From positions 1 through 64,000 of the forward strand of contig JAGZZT010000004.1 in assembly GCA_018377235.1 (NCBI GenBank): a DNA stretch of 64,000 nucleotides. Reading direction: 5' to 3'. This stretch comes from Clostridium sp. GTDB lineage: Bacteria; Bacillota; Clostridia; Lachnospirales; Lachnospiraceae. Below are positions 15,160-23,350 of the stretch, one piece after another. The position numbers and the translations under genes are program-made. Every line of letters starts with the position of its first letter. The first letter of the stretch is position 1. Below the pieces are notes generated by a model. The model was not told where the DNA came from. It searched no databases and saw nothing but the letters and a program-made list of their open reading frames with translations.

Positions 15160-15239
15160 TTGACTTCTACAACCTACCATTGTATTATAGGAACAGGAGT
15201 TCCCGAACTGTTGTTCCCGGTATAACGGAACAGTTGTTC
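15160..15239 (+). promoter_or_regulatory. XRE/ImmA promoter with three LexA-type boxes
   Basis: TTGACT (15160-15165) and TATTAT (15183-15188), 17-base spacer. Three perfect GAAC-N4-GTTC sites follow: GAACAGGAGTTC (15191-15202), GAACTGTTGTTC (15205-15216) and GAACAGTTGTTC (15228-15239). This is the Gram-positive LexA (SOS) consensus; the first site covers the likely transcription start. Confidence 0.72.
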
Positions 15240-15331
15240 CTTGTCAAGTGGCTTTACAAAATTATGTTGTAAATGCTGGCAACTTTCCCTCCAGCAAACA
15301 GCAGAATATCCCACATGGAGGCAATAATGAC

Positions 15332-15841
15332 ATGAAAAAAGAAACGAACTTTGAAACAAGTCCACTCAACACGCAGGAGGCCAGAGCGGAAGCCGCTGCT
15401 GCCCTGACCCCGTCTGCTACCAACGGAGATAAAATAAAAGCCCTCCGCACCGCCCAACACATGAGTATGGCTGAACTGGCGCGTCGGGCTTGCATGTCGG
15501 ACCGTGCGATCCGCTATATCGAATCCAACCAGCGCGAACCGAGCGTCGATGCGATCCAGAAGATTGCTGCCGCTCTCGGTGTCACTACAGATTATTTTAT
15601 GGACGAGGCCACTTTCCAGCAGGAACTCAGCGATGATCTCTTCTATGCAGACGTGCGAAAGAAGTATGGCTCCCGCGGCGTTGCACAGGCAAAGAAAATA
15701 AAAGAACAGACCACGGCCCTGTTTGCTGGCGGTGAGCTGTCCGAAGAAGATCAAGCTGCCTTTATTAAAGAAATGGAGGCACTTTTCCTCGATGCAAAAG
15801 CCGATGCAAAAAAATTCACTCCCAAAAAATATCTGCGGTAA
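15332..15841 (+). CDS. XRE-family regulator paired with an ImmA-like peptidase
   Basis: A 169-residue protein from ATG 15332, with GGAGG about 10 bases upstream; an in-frame ATG at 15248 lacks such a site. Residues about 30-85 are the helix-turn-helix (IKALRTAQHMSMAELARRAC, then MSDRAIRYIESNQREPSVDA). The C-terminal half is helical with an acidic stretch (GGELSEEDQAAFIKEMEALF). Its promoter carries three GAAC-N4-GTTC boxes, so it is either in the SOS regulon or autoregulates through this motif. The zinc peptidase gene follows after 38 bases, the ImmR/ImmA arrangement of conjugative elements. Confidence 0.82.
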   Translation: MKKETNFETSPLNTQEARAEAAAALTPSATNGDKIKALRTAQHMSMAELARRACMSDRAIRYIESNQREPSVDAIQKIAAALGVTTDYFMDEATFQQELSDDLFYADVRKKYGSRGVAQAKKIKEQTTALFAGGELSEEDQAAFIKEMEALFLDAKADAKKFTPKKYLR

Positions 15842-15879
15842 GGAAGCATAGTTACTCCGGAGGAAAGGAGTCAATAACC

Positions 15880-16332
15880 TTGAACACACGCATAATCGAT
15901 ACAGCCGATGCTGTGGTTCGCCGCTATAAGACCCGGAACCCAGAAGAAATCATTTTACAACGGGCTATCAAATTGAAAGATATCCGCTTTTGCCACGACC
16001 TTCTGGGCTACTACACCGTCATGCTGAACTGCGAATATATCGGCGTCAACCCAAATTGTACGGATGCCCAGCGTGTATCTGCTCTGGCTCATGAGCTGGG
16101 ACACGCACTCTTCGACCGGAAGCACGCCAGCTCCGGTCAGGCATTTCAGGATACCTACTTTTACAGCCTGGACAACTCCAAGGCAGAACGACGAGCAAAC
16201 ATCTTCGCAGCTGAATTACTCCTGTCGGACGATGATGTTCTTAAGCCAATCGGCTACTATGAATTCAATGCCGACCGGCTTAAGATGGAAAAAAATTACC
16301 TGCTCACTGTTCTTACGCCTACCGTACTGTGA
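15880..16332 (+). CDS. ImmA/IrrE-type zinc peptidase, probably truncated by frameshift
   Basis: Starts at TTG 15880 behind GGAGGAAAGGAG. HELGH at residues 71-75 and Glu103 (NSKAERRANIFAAELLLS) supply the zinc site. The frame ends abruptly as LLTVLTPTVL. The overlapping frame at 16329-16544, also open just upstream, continues with sequence typical of an ImmA C-terminus (VDFKLNILAAKGYQLPVLPE). A single-base shift near 16310 would join them into one protein of about 220 residues. So the peptidase core is present but the C-terminal part is probably detached. The substrate is expected to be the XRE protein at 15332. Confidence 0.72.
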   Translation: MNTRIIDTADAVVRRYKTRNPEEIILQRAIKLKDIRFCHDLLGYYTVMLNCEYIGVNPNCTDAQRVSALAHELGHALFDRKHASSGQAFQDTYFYSLDNSKAERRANIFAAELLLSDDDVLKPIGYYEFNADRLKMEKNYLLTVLTPTVL

Positions 16333-16544
16333 AATACCAGGAACTTCTGCAGGAATTCCTGTACATGCACAGTGGAGTTGTTACACCGGCTGAAATTGCT
16401 CAGTCCAACACGATAGAAAAGCACTTTGTTGATTTCAAGCTAAACATCCTCGCAGCGAAAGGCTATCAGCTTCCCGTACTGCCTGAACTGCACAGCGATT
16501 TTCTGAAAGACTCTATGAAGAACTGCGAGGTGACGATGGATTGA
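16329..16544 (+). pseudogene. Detached C-terminal part of the ImmA-like peptidase
   Basis: 71 codons beginning at a GTG that overlaps the stop of the upstream frame by 4 bases. Content such as FVDFKLNILAAKGYQLPVLP and HSDFLKDS resembles the C-terminal helix region of ImmA/IrrE proteins. The upstream sequence in this frame is also protein-like (YAYRTVKYQELL), supporting a frameshift. Separate translation by coupling at the overlap cannot be excluded. Confidence 0.5.
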
Positions 16545-16711
16545 ACTTTTATTATTGCGATGCCTGCCATTACTGCTTTGAAAGTCAGTCACTTCCTGAC
16601 CGCTGCCCGGACTGCGGCGCGGTGGAACACAATGATAGACCGGCTGTGCGGCCGGCAACGGAAAACGAAAAAACCGAGCTGCTCCGGATACGAGCAGAGG
16701 ACAATGACTGA
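16541..16711 (+). CDS. Small zinc-ribbon protein
   Basis: A 56-residue frame from TTG 16541 that overlaps the preceding stop (TTGA). Two CxxC pairs, YCDACHYC and RCPDCGA, form a rubredoxin/zinc-ribbon-like knuckle at residues 5-26; the rest is a charged tail ending RAEDND. It completes an XRE - ImmA - zinc-ribbon set. Short zinc ribbons with two CxxC motifs often act in nucleic-acid or protein binding; no specific role is known here. It is too short to be sure it is expressed. Confidence 0.5.
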   Translation: MNFYYCDACHYCFESQSLPDRCPDCGAVEHNDRPAVRPATENEKTELLRIRAEDND

Positions 16712-16791
16712 TTGACTGCCTCACTTCATGGTGGGGCAATTATCATGGCTTTTGATTAGTTGTGGTTAACCGTGACCTCTAAAAATACCCG

Positions 16792-16812
16792 TGCGAACTT
16801 CTGGAGTTCACA
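16792..16812 (+). repeat. 21-bp hairpin repeat, left copy
   Basis: TGCGAACT - TCTGG - AGTTCACA, flanked by CCG/CGG that extend the stem. It is the reverse complement, with one mismatch, of the element at 17444-17464. The two flank the membrane protein gene at 16890-17366. Confidence 0.65.
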
Positions 16813-16889
16813 CGGCTAATAATAGAGCACATTCTTCGGGCTGGGATGGAAAGTTAGCTTGTGATGCTTTCCTTGATGGATATAAGAGT

Positions 16890-17366
16890 TTAATGCCTTC
16901 TTCTATTTTGTGTGTTTCCCTGTTGATTGATGTTTTTCATTAATTCGACAATATCGTCATAATCTTTTTGAAACTTTTCGCCATCGAACACCGCATTCAA
17001 AAGGCTTCCGGATAAATTTCTACATTTCGTGCATATCTCTTTAGTGGAATACAAATCAAGTTCTGCCAGAACACTGGGCAATCTCCTTACCAATTCTGTT
17101 CTTTCTTCAGAAGACATATACTCCTTATAGTTAATCATGCCAGCATATATCACCGCTCTATTTTCATTAATAAGAGTCAAATAATGCTGGTGAGCCAGTT
17201 CTTGCTTTTCCTTTGATTTTTCTCGCTCTTTGAGTTCCTGTTCTTTTTCCAATGCTTTCACTTTTGCATACTCACTGTACATTGTCCCCAAAAAAGAGAG
17301 TACCGCGCCAAGAAGAACTCCAAGAAGTCCCATCAATGCAGAATTGTTATACCAAGCTATATCCAT
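16890..17366 (-). CDS. Membrane-anchored hypothetical protein
   Basis: A 158-residue protein with one N-terminal membrane helix (ALMGLLGVLLGAVLSFLGTM, residues about 9-30), then a charged coiled coil (LEKEQELKEREKSKEKQELA) and a helical cytoplasmic domain with a CTKC pair. The layout resembles small membrane-sensor or effector proteins found in defence and mobile islands, but no family is recognised. It stands alone between two inverted copies of a 21-bp hairpin, which suggests it was moved as a unit. Confidence 0.55.
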   Translation of the reverse strand: MDIAWYNNSALMGLLGVLLGAVLSFLGTMYSEYAKVKALEKEQELKEREKSKEKQELAHQHYLTLINENRAVIYAGMINYKEYMSSEERTELVRRLPSVLAELDLYSTKEICTKCRNLSGSLLNAVFDGEKFQKDYDDIVELMKNINQQGNTQNRRRH

Positions 17367-17443
17367 CCATATTCCTTTTCTTTAGTAAAAAAGACTACGC
17401 CGATGCATTCCTGCCCTATGATGTGTTCATACGGCAATACTCC

Positions 17444-17464
17444 TGTGAACTCCAGAAGTTCACA
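17444..17464 (-). repeat. 21-bp hairpin repeat, right copy
   Basis: TGTGAACT - CCAGA - AGTTCACA, a perfect 8-bp stem. It lies 5 bases past the stop of the coiled-coil gene (17469) and is inverted relative to the copy at 16792-16812. It has no T-run on the minus strand, so terminator function is doubtful. Confidence 0.65.
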
Positions 17465-17468
17465 CAGC

Positions 17469-17789
17469 TTATTTCAGCTTCTCAAGGATCTCGTCGGCAC
17501 TCATGCCGCCGGCCAGCAGTTTCTTGACCACAGCCTCTGCTTCTGCCTTCTTTGCTTCCTCAGCGGCTTTCTGATCTTCTTTCGCTTTCTTTGCTTCGAG
17601 CTTGCCTACTTCTTTCTCAGCGGACTTCAGTTCGGATTTCTTAGTTTTTAGGTTGGCTTTTTTCTCTTCGATATCTTTCTGGATTGCTTCAATCTCGGTG
17701 GTCAGGGTTGCAATGATGGACTGCTTCTCTGCGATCTGGGATGCGATATCAGATTTGGGGCGGTTCTTGCTTCCTTTGGTTCTGGGCAT
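17469..17789 (-). CDS. Coiled-coil protein with a basic AT-hook-like N-terminus
   Basis: A 106-residue protein behind GAGGAGGT. The N-terminus (MPRTKGSKNRPKSD) resembles an AT-hook-like DNA-binding arm; residues about 15-85 are continuous charged coiled coil; the tail is LLAGGMSADEILEKLK. This arrangement recalls H-NS-like silencers in outline only, so DNA binding is inference. A truncated paralogue lies at 3475-3749, so the gene has been duplicated within this mobile region. The HNH gene lies just upstream. Confidence 0.6.
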   Translation of the reverse strand: MPRTKGSKNRPKSDIASQIAEKQSIIATLTTEIEAIQKDIEEKKANLKTKKSELKSAEKEVGKLEAKKAKEDQKAAEEAKKAEAEAVVKKLLAGGMSADEILEKLK

Positions 17790-17816
17790 TGTTGTTACCT
17801 CCTCGTTTAATAAATC

Positions 17817-18560
17817 TTACGGCCTCCAACCTTCATCGAAATGTACGGAATTAAGCCATGCTTTTCCAGAACTTAGATTTAAATAAGCCTTACCATCGCG
17901 TACAATAATTGGTTGTTGCTTCTCTTCTTCGGATACTATAAGTTTTTCCATAGCTTTGATTCTTAAATCGCAACAATGTACTTTAGTTATATCAATAATC
18001 CTCTCTGTTTCATATTGTCTCAAAATATTTTCCGCATCATTTATCACAATAGAATAATCACAATTAAACAGGAACTTTAGTGCTCCGATTTGATGGAGTC
18101 TTCCCTCCGAATCAATTCCTACAACCGAATCATTGCAGCCAATCGTTATCTGATAGAATCCTGTAGAAAAATCTTTAAAAATATTCAGTGCAATTTGATG
18201 GTTCATATTCTTGGCATCCACATCAAATGCTTGTCCCTTCGCAGTATTATATGCCTTCTTTAAAAATTCAAGATTTGAAATTCTGCAATCGTAATGGATA
18301 TTATTCATATGGTCAACCACATATCCACACTGTGTCGTATCCCTTAAAACATCTTCTCCATACCACTTACCCATAATATATCTATGAAGCAGCCCCAATG
18401 CCCCATTCGTCATATATCCCTTATCTGTCAGCCCCCACGTTTTTGATGACAGTTCATCATAATAATCTTCACGATACGTTGTCATTCCAACAAATGACCA
18501 ATCATCCCTGGTTATGTGTATCTCATTGTTTACAACTTCAAATTTATTTTTACTTGCCAT
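17817..18560 (-). CDS. HNH-type protein of mobile-element origin
   Basis: A 247-residue protein. Residues about 55-110 carry an HNH-like segment of the homing-endonuclease type (YVVDHMNNIHYDCRISNLEF, with His and Asn in the right spacing, followed by LKKAYNTAKG), preceded by LHRYIMGKWYG. In family terms it would be a metal-dependent DNA nicking or cutting enzyme. The C-terminal 130 residues contain no motif I know. The second catalytic His/Asn could not be placed with certainty, so activity is uncertain. Confidence 0.62.
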   Translation of the reverse strand: MASKNKFEVVNNEIHITRDDWSFVGMTTYREDYYDELSSKTWGLTDKGYMTNGALGLLHRYIMGKWYGEDVLRDTTQCGYVVDHMNNIHYDCRISNLEFLKKAYNTAKGQAFDVDAKNMNHQIALNIFKDFSTGFYQITIGCNDSVVGIDSEGRLHQIGALKFLFNCDYSIVINDAENILRQYETERIIDITKVHCCDLRIKAMEKLIVSEEEKQQPIIVRDGKAYLNLSSGKAWLNSVHFDEGWRP

Positions 18561-18724
18561 CCCGCATCCAACCTTCTAAATGATTTCTCTTCTACCCTCG
18601 ACATTCTCAAAAAATACGTCTTTCCAAAGAACACAGCATTTATGGTCTTTCACATCTCAGCCAATCATAAGATCGTTGCCTGCTGCTCACCGCGTAGAGG
18701 TGTGTGACTATTAGAGCAGCAAGA

Positions 18725-18742
18725 GCCACGGTCTCCCGTGGC
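18725..18742 (-). terminator. Hairpin downstream of the capsule locus
   Basis: GCCACGG/CCGTGGC perfect 7-bp arms with a TCTC loop, followed on the minus strand by TCTTGCT. It lies about 40 bases after the last capsule gene (18779) and may end its transcription; the T-run is weak. Confidence 0.5.
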
Positions 18743-18778
18743 CCCAGAGTCAGGGCGCATCTCGTTTGCCCCAGTATA

Positions 18779-19681
18779 TCACAGATCCGAGAACAAGTCA
18801 GCCTTGTACAGACCTTTTTCTAACATTTTCTTGAAACTGTCCTTTACAGATGCCACATCTTCGTGGTAGGTCATACCGTACCATGTGTCATTACTCCGCA
18901 GCACCTTCACAGACATCTTGCCTTCGGCCAGCAGTTCACCGATGAAGGTAGGAATCAGATACTCCGCTTTCAGCGGGTTCTTCACCACTTCTTTCTCAAA
19001 GAACTCCTTGAAACCTTCCTCCAACATCCCCAGAAAGTCAGGTGTCAGTCCCCACATATTCATGGAAACCAAAGAATCCGTGTCGATTACCACCCCATCC
19101 GCTTCTGCACCGTTCGCAGTCTTTATAATGTTCTTAGTTTCGACAACTTCGGTCAGATTATTCTCTGCATCCATTTTGCAGATGCCACGGGTCACGCCAC
19201 CGTTGTCGGACAGTGTATTCTTCAGCACAAAGCCCGCCATGCAGGACTTGCCGCCGTTTACCAGATAGTCATGGACAGCCTTGAAGCCCTCTTTTCCATA
19301 ATAGTCATCAGCGTTGATCACGATGAACGGGGTATCAATCACGCTCTTTGCTGCAAGCACGGCCTGACCAGTTCCCCACGGCTTCGTCCGACCTTCCGGT
19401 AATCTGCCCGGAATATCGTTGATGTCCTGGAAAGCATAATCAACGGTCACATTGTGCTTTTCGCAGATTTTTGCAATGCGGTCACCAATGACCTCTTTGA
19501 ATTCTTTTTCGATAGCCTTCCGGATAATAAATACCACATGGTTGAAGCCTGCTTCGATTGCATCATGGATCGAGTAGTCCATGATGATGTGATTAGAAGC
19601 ATCCACTGGCTCCAACTGTTTAATTCCTGTTCCAAATCGGCTGCCGATTCCGGCCGCCATGATAAGTAATGTCGTTTTCAT
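18779..19681 (-). CDS. Sugar nucleotidyltransferase
   Basis: A 300-residue NTP-transferase. N-terminal signature MAAGIGSRFGTGIKQLEPV matches the nucleotide-binding loop of UTP/CTP-sugar pyrophosphorylases; INADDYYGKEGF carries the metal-binding Asp. It likely activates a sugar or polyol phosphate for the capsule. The closest type is the UTP-glucose-1-phosphate/choline-type transferase group, but the substrate cannot be fixed from sequence. It is the last gene of the minus-strand capsule locus, followed by a hairpin. Confidence 0.8.
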   Translation of the reverse strand: MKTTLLIMAAGIGSRFGTGIKQLEPVDASNHIIMDYSIHDAIEAGFNHVVFIIRKAIEKEFKEVIGDRIAKICEKHNVTVDYAFQDINDIPGRLPEGRTKPWGTGQAVLAAKSVIDTPFIVINADDYYGKEGFKAVHDYLVNGGKSCMAGFVLKNTLSDNGGVTRGICKMDAENNLTEVVETKNIIKTANGAEADGVVIDTDSLVSMNMWGLTPDFLGMLEEGFKEFFEKEVVKNPLKAEYLIPTFIGELLAEGKMSVKVLRSNDTWYGMTYHEDVASVKDSFKKMLEKGLYKADLFSDL

Positions 19682-19696
19682 ATTTTTCTCTCTGTT

Positions 19697-20689
19697 CTAT
19701 ATTTTTGTTAAATACCATCCGATTTTAGTTTCACCAATAACCCATGTAATCCCTGTTGAAGCCGTTAAAACAATCAGCCAAAACACTATGGCATTTGTAA
19801 ATGAGTTAACTTTTATAATATGTGCCACAATACTTCTAAGTGGAAAATGGATTATATACACACCTAATGTTAGGCTTGCAATTCTTTGAATCACCAGCTC
19901 TGTATGTTCATGCAATTTCACTCTTATTAGTAGAGAAAAAAAGCAAGTAACCCATACAATATCCAAAATACTATCATAAAAATATTCCGCTTTGAGAGTA
20001 TTCTCTCCCAACAAGACTACTTTAGTTCCGATAATATAATGAACAATCAATACAATTCCTGTTACTACTGCGGTCAAAGCCAAGTGTCTTCCAAAACGCA
20101 TTCTATTTTTTATCCAAAACATTATTCTTTCAATAAACCCGCCAAGAAGGAAATAAAAGAACCACGTCCATACTCGAAATGTCTGTATTACATATGCTCG
20201 TAATGGATATTTAACAAAAAACGATACTGCCTGAAAGACAAAACATATAATTCCAGCCGCAAAAAGAAAAAATCCTTTGCCTTCCAGCGATCTTTTACTT
20301 ATCCACGGAAGAAGGAAATACAAAATAATGAGTGCTCCTAAATACCAAAAATGCCCCATTTCACCTTTTTGGAGCAAACTTCTGATTACTTCTTTGGGGA
20401 ATCCTAGCAAGTCAAAGTATAGTTTGCCTGTTGAATATACTTTAATCACACTTTTTAGAATGAAAAAGATTAAATCCCACAGCACGACTATCCTTAGGAT
20501 AGCAAGCGTTTTTTTCAGCGGATAATTCCAAGAGATCTTGCTCCGATTCAGTAAAAAAAATCCACTTGACATAAAGAAAAAAGGAATAGCAAAGCCACAA
20601 AGATAATATACTAAAAGTGATTCTGTCGAACTATCTCTGGAAAATGAATGTAATCCAACAACGGCCACACATGCAACGACACGAACCAA
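19697..20689 (-). CDS. Acyltransferase 3 family membrane protein
   Basis: About 330 residues, some ten membrane helices, with the family N-terminal motif (VRVVACVAVVGLHSFSRDSS) that holds the catalytic His. Such enzymes O-acetylate or succinylate surface sugars. The start is odd: no ATG lies at the normal place. TTG 20689 would begin inside the first helix. Protein-like sequence upstream (DRENSNIDLVRVV) needs a frame change from a possible TTG start behind GAGAGGG near 20740. So the N-terminus may be frameshifted and the gene inactive. Confidence 0.72.
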   Translation of the reverse strand: MVRVVACVAVVGLHSFSRDSSTESLLVYYLCGFAIPFFFMSSGFFLLNRSKISWNYPLKKTLAILRIVVLWDLIFFILKSVIKVYSTGKLYFDLLGFPKEVIRSLLQKGEMGHFWYLGALIILYFLLPWISKRSLEGKGFFLFAAGIICFVFQAVSFFVKYPLRAYVIQTFRVWTWFFYFLLGGFIERIMFWIKNRMRFGRHLALTAVVTGIVLIVHYIIGTKVVLLGENTLKAEYFYDSILDIVWVTCFFSLLIRVKLHEHTELVIQRIASLTLGVYIIHFPLRSIVAHIIKVNSFTNAIVFWLIVLTASTGITWVIGETKIGWYLTKI

Positions 20690-20773
20690 ATCAATGTTAG
20701 AATTTCTCTGTCTGTTAAAATTATCCCACTACTATTTTCCAATTTCAATCCCTCTCACATTGCTTCCTTCGTT

Positions 20774-21886
20774 TCACATAAATTCTTCTTCACACTTATC
20801 CAGCACAGCAGCAATAACCTGATCCATATCGTAGTACTTGTACTCGCCCAAGCGACCGCCGAAAATCACTTTGCCCTCTGCACCTGCCAACTTCTTGTAC
20901 TCAGAATACAGCAAGCTATTCTTGGCATCATTGACCGGATAATACGGCTCATCGCCGGGCTTCCACTCGGAAGAATACTCGCGGCTGATAATGGTCTTGG
21001 GCAAGTCATTGCCGTTCTCATCCTTGCCGAATTCAAACCACTTGTGCTCAATGATACGGGTCCACGGTGTCTCACGGTCGGTGTAGTTGACCGCGGCGTT
21101 GCCCTGGAAGCTGGGCTTATTAAGGAGCTCATTCTCAAAGCGGACAGAACGGTATTCCAGCGTGCCCAGCTTATAGTCAAAGTAAGCATCGATGGGACCG
21201 GTATAAACCACCTTGTCAGCCAGTGCATCCAGCTCGGCCTTGTTTTTCAGATAATCAGTGTTCAGACGCACCTCAATGCCATCCAAAAGATTGGCAATCA
21301 ACTTGGTGTAGCCACCGATAGGAATGCCCTGATACAAAGCGTTGAAATAGTTGTTGTCGAAGGTTAGGCGGACGGGCAGACGCTTGATGATGAAGGCAGG
21401 CAGATCCTTGCAATCGCGCCCCCACTGCTTCTCAGTGTAGCCCTTGATGAGCTTCTCATAGATGTCACGGCCTACGAGGGAGATTGCCTGTTCCTCAAGA
21501 TTTTTCGGCTCACCAGTAATTTCTTTACGCTGTTCTTCAATCTTCGTAGCGGCTTCCTCAGGAGTCACAACGCCCCACATCTTGTTGAAAGTGTACATAT
21601 TGAAAGGCAACGAATACAGCTCACCCTTGTAGTTAGCAACTGGGGAATTCGTAAAGCGGTTGAATTCTGCAAACTGCGTGATGTAATTCCAGACTTTTTT
21701 ATTGTTGGTGTGAAAGATATGTGCACCATACTTGTGGACATTAATGCCCTCGATATTTTCTGTGTAAATATTTCCCGCAATGTTTGGACGCTTATCCACA
21801 ACCAGAACGGATTTTCCATGCGCTTTTGCTTCATGCGCAAAAATTGCTCCGTAAAGACCAGAGCCTACTACCAAATAATCGTACAT
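20774..21886 (-). CDS. glf: UDP-galactopyranose mutase
   Basis: A 370-residue flavoenzyme. It has the FAD-binding start (DYLVVGSGLYGAIFAHEAKA), the KRPNIAGNIYTE and HKYGAHIFHTNNKKVW motifs around the substrate pocket, and the family C-terminal GGRLGEYKYYDMDQVI. It interconverts UDP-galactopyranose and UDP-galactofuranose, so the polymer probably contains galactofuranose. Length matches the family norm (about 370-390). The GT2 enzyme at 25662 is a candidate user of the product. Confidence 0.96.
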   Translation of the reverse strand: MYDYLVVGSGLYGAIFAHEAKAHGKSVLVVDKRPNIAGNIYTENIEGINVHKYGAHIFHTNNKKVWNYITQFAEFNRFTNSPVANYKGELYSLPFNMYTFNKMWGVVTPEEAATKIEEQRKEITGEPKNLEEQAISLVGRDIYEKLIKGYTEKQWGRDCKDLPAFIIKRLPVRLTFDNNYFNALYQGIPIGGYTKLIANLLDGIEVRLNTDYLKNKAELDALADKVVYTGPIDAYFDYKLGTLEYRSVRFENELLNKPSFQGNAAVNYTDRETPWTRIIEHKWFEFGKDENGNDLPKTIISREYSSEWKPGDEPYYPVNDAKNSLLYSEYKKLAGAEGKVIFGGRLGEYKYYDMDQVIAAVLDKCEEEFM

Positions 21887-21896
21887 CTTTTTCTCC

Positions 21897-23348
21897 TTAT
21901 TTTTTGTGTTTAACCTTTTCTAATAGTTGAGTCTCTATATCAATTACTAACGGTTCCTTCATGACAGTTAAAATTCCAAAATATGCACCAAAGAATACAA
22001 CCGCAGATATACACAGCATTATGAAAACACTAAACGAGGCTTGCTTTATAAGCACAGACAACATACATGCAACTGCCAAAGCTATCACTAAAGACCCATA
22101 ATGCACGTTTTTAAATGCATCCCTGACCTCATTTTTTAATGCAATATACTGTACTATCAATACAGCTGCCTCGGCAGCTAATGTTCCAATTGCTGCCCCT
22201 GCGGAAGCAAATCTCGGAATCAATAAGGCATTCAGAATTACATCTACAATAACACCTGCAATCTCCGAATAGAGAACCGTCTTTTCTCGTCCCAATGGTA
22301 CCAGCATCTGAATGCCCATAATATTAGTGAGTCCAATGAGTAGCAATGTAGGCATAATAATCTGCATCGGAACAATCGAACCTGCATAAGCTGAACCTGA
22401 CAAGAAGAAAATGCCTTCTTTCGCAAATATAATGAAATATACCATCATCGGAGATGCAATTAAAAAAACAAAATTGATTGCCTTCTTTGTGATACGATAA
22501 AACTCCTCCATTAGATTATGCTCAACATAATACGATGCTCTCGGCAACAATACCACTCCTAATGATGTAACAATGCTGACTAAAATTGATTTAATTTTCA
22601 CAGCAGCATTATAATATCCCACATCTGCATCAGACGTCATAAATCCAAGCATCACTGTATCCAAGTGAGTATATATTGTCGTTGCACACGACATTGCGAA
22701 AAATACCGCAACCGCTTTAAAGTGTTGTTTAAAATTGTAGTTTCCTACCGGCTTAAGTGAAACATACTTATGTACATGAAAAAAGTTAAAAATATTAGAA
22801 GCTGATGCAGCTAAAATAGAGATTCCTCCATAGATAACATAGTCACTCTTCTGATGAATCAGCGCAAACATCGCTATTAAAGCAATAAATTTAAAAATAA
22901 TGGATCTAATTGTTATATAAGTATACTGTTCTAACGCCTTATAGAGCCATTCCATTCCAATTGCGTTAAATAGAATTGTCAGGCTAACAATCATAAACAA
23001 TGATTTGTCCTGTTGCAGCCTTGGTATAAAGGCAATTGCGCCAAACAACGCAACATATGCAATCAAGCTCATTGTAAAATTAATAATAAAAAGCTCTTGA
23101 ACAGTTTTTGTGAGCTTTTCCCTATCATCCCGAACTTTAGCACATGCACGAATTCCATAAGTCGGGATTCCTAATTGTGCGAACATTGCAAAATATGAGA
23201 TCACTGAGGTCGCAAATGAAACCTTTCCTGTTCCATCAGGCAATAAAATACGAGATACATAAGGAAATGTGATTAAAGGAAATATAAATTGCGACATTGT
23301 TAAAATCGCATTCATTATAAAATTCAGTTTTAAAGATTTTTGCCTCAT
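21897..23348 (-). CDS. wzx: Wzx-type polysaccharide flippase
   Basis: About 483 residues from ATG 23348 (GAGAGGATTAGG upstream). Twelve to fourteen predicted membrane helices and the MATE-like flippase start (LNFIMNAILTMSQFIFPLIT, then YVSRILLPDGTGKVSFATSV). It flips undecaprenyl-linked repeat units across the membrane for polymerisation by Wzy. It lies between an acyltransferase and glf. Assignment to the polysaccharide flippase family is firm; specificity is unknown. Confidence 0.92.
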   Translation of the reverse strand: MRQKSLKLNFIMNAILTMSQFIFPLITFPYVSRILLPDGTGKVSFATSVISYFAMFAQLGIPTYGIRACAKVRDDREKLTKTVQELFIINFTMSLIAYVALFGAIAFIPRLQQDKSLFMIVSLTILFNAIGMEWLYKALEQYTYITIRSIIFKFIALIAMFALIHQKSDYVIYGGISILAASASNIFNFFHVHKYVSLKPVGNYNFKQHFKAVAVFFAMSCATTIYTHLDTVMLGFMTSDADVGYYNAAVKIKSILVSIVTSLGVVLLPRASYYVEHNLMEEFYRITKKAINFVFLIASPMMVYFIIFAKEGIFFLSGSAYAGSIVPMQIIMPTLLLIGLTNIMGIQMLVPLGREKTVLYSEIAGVIVDVILNALLIPRFASAGAAIGTLAAEAAVLIVQYIALKNEVRDAFKNVHYGSLVIALAVACMLSVLIKQASFSVFIMLCISAVVFFGAYFGILTVMKEPLVIDIETQLLEKVKHKK

Positions 23349-23350
23349 GC

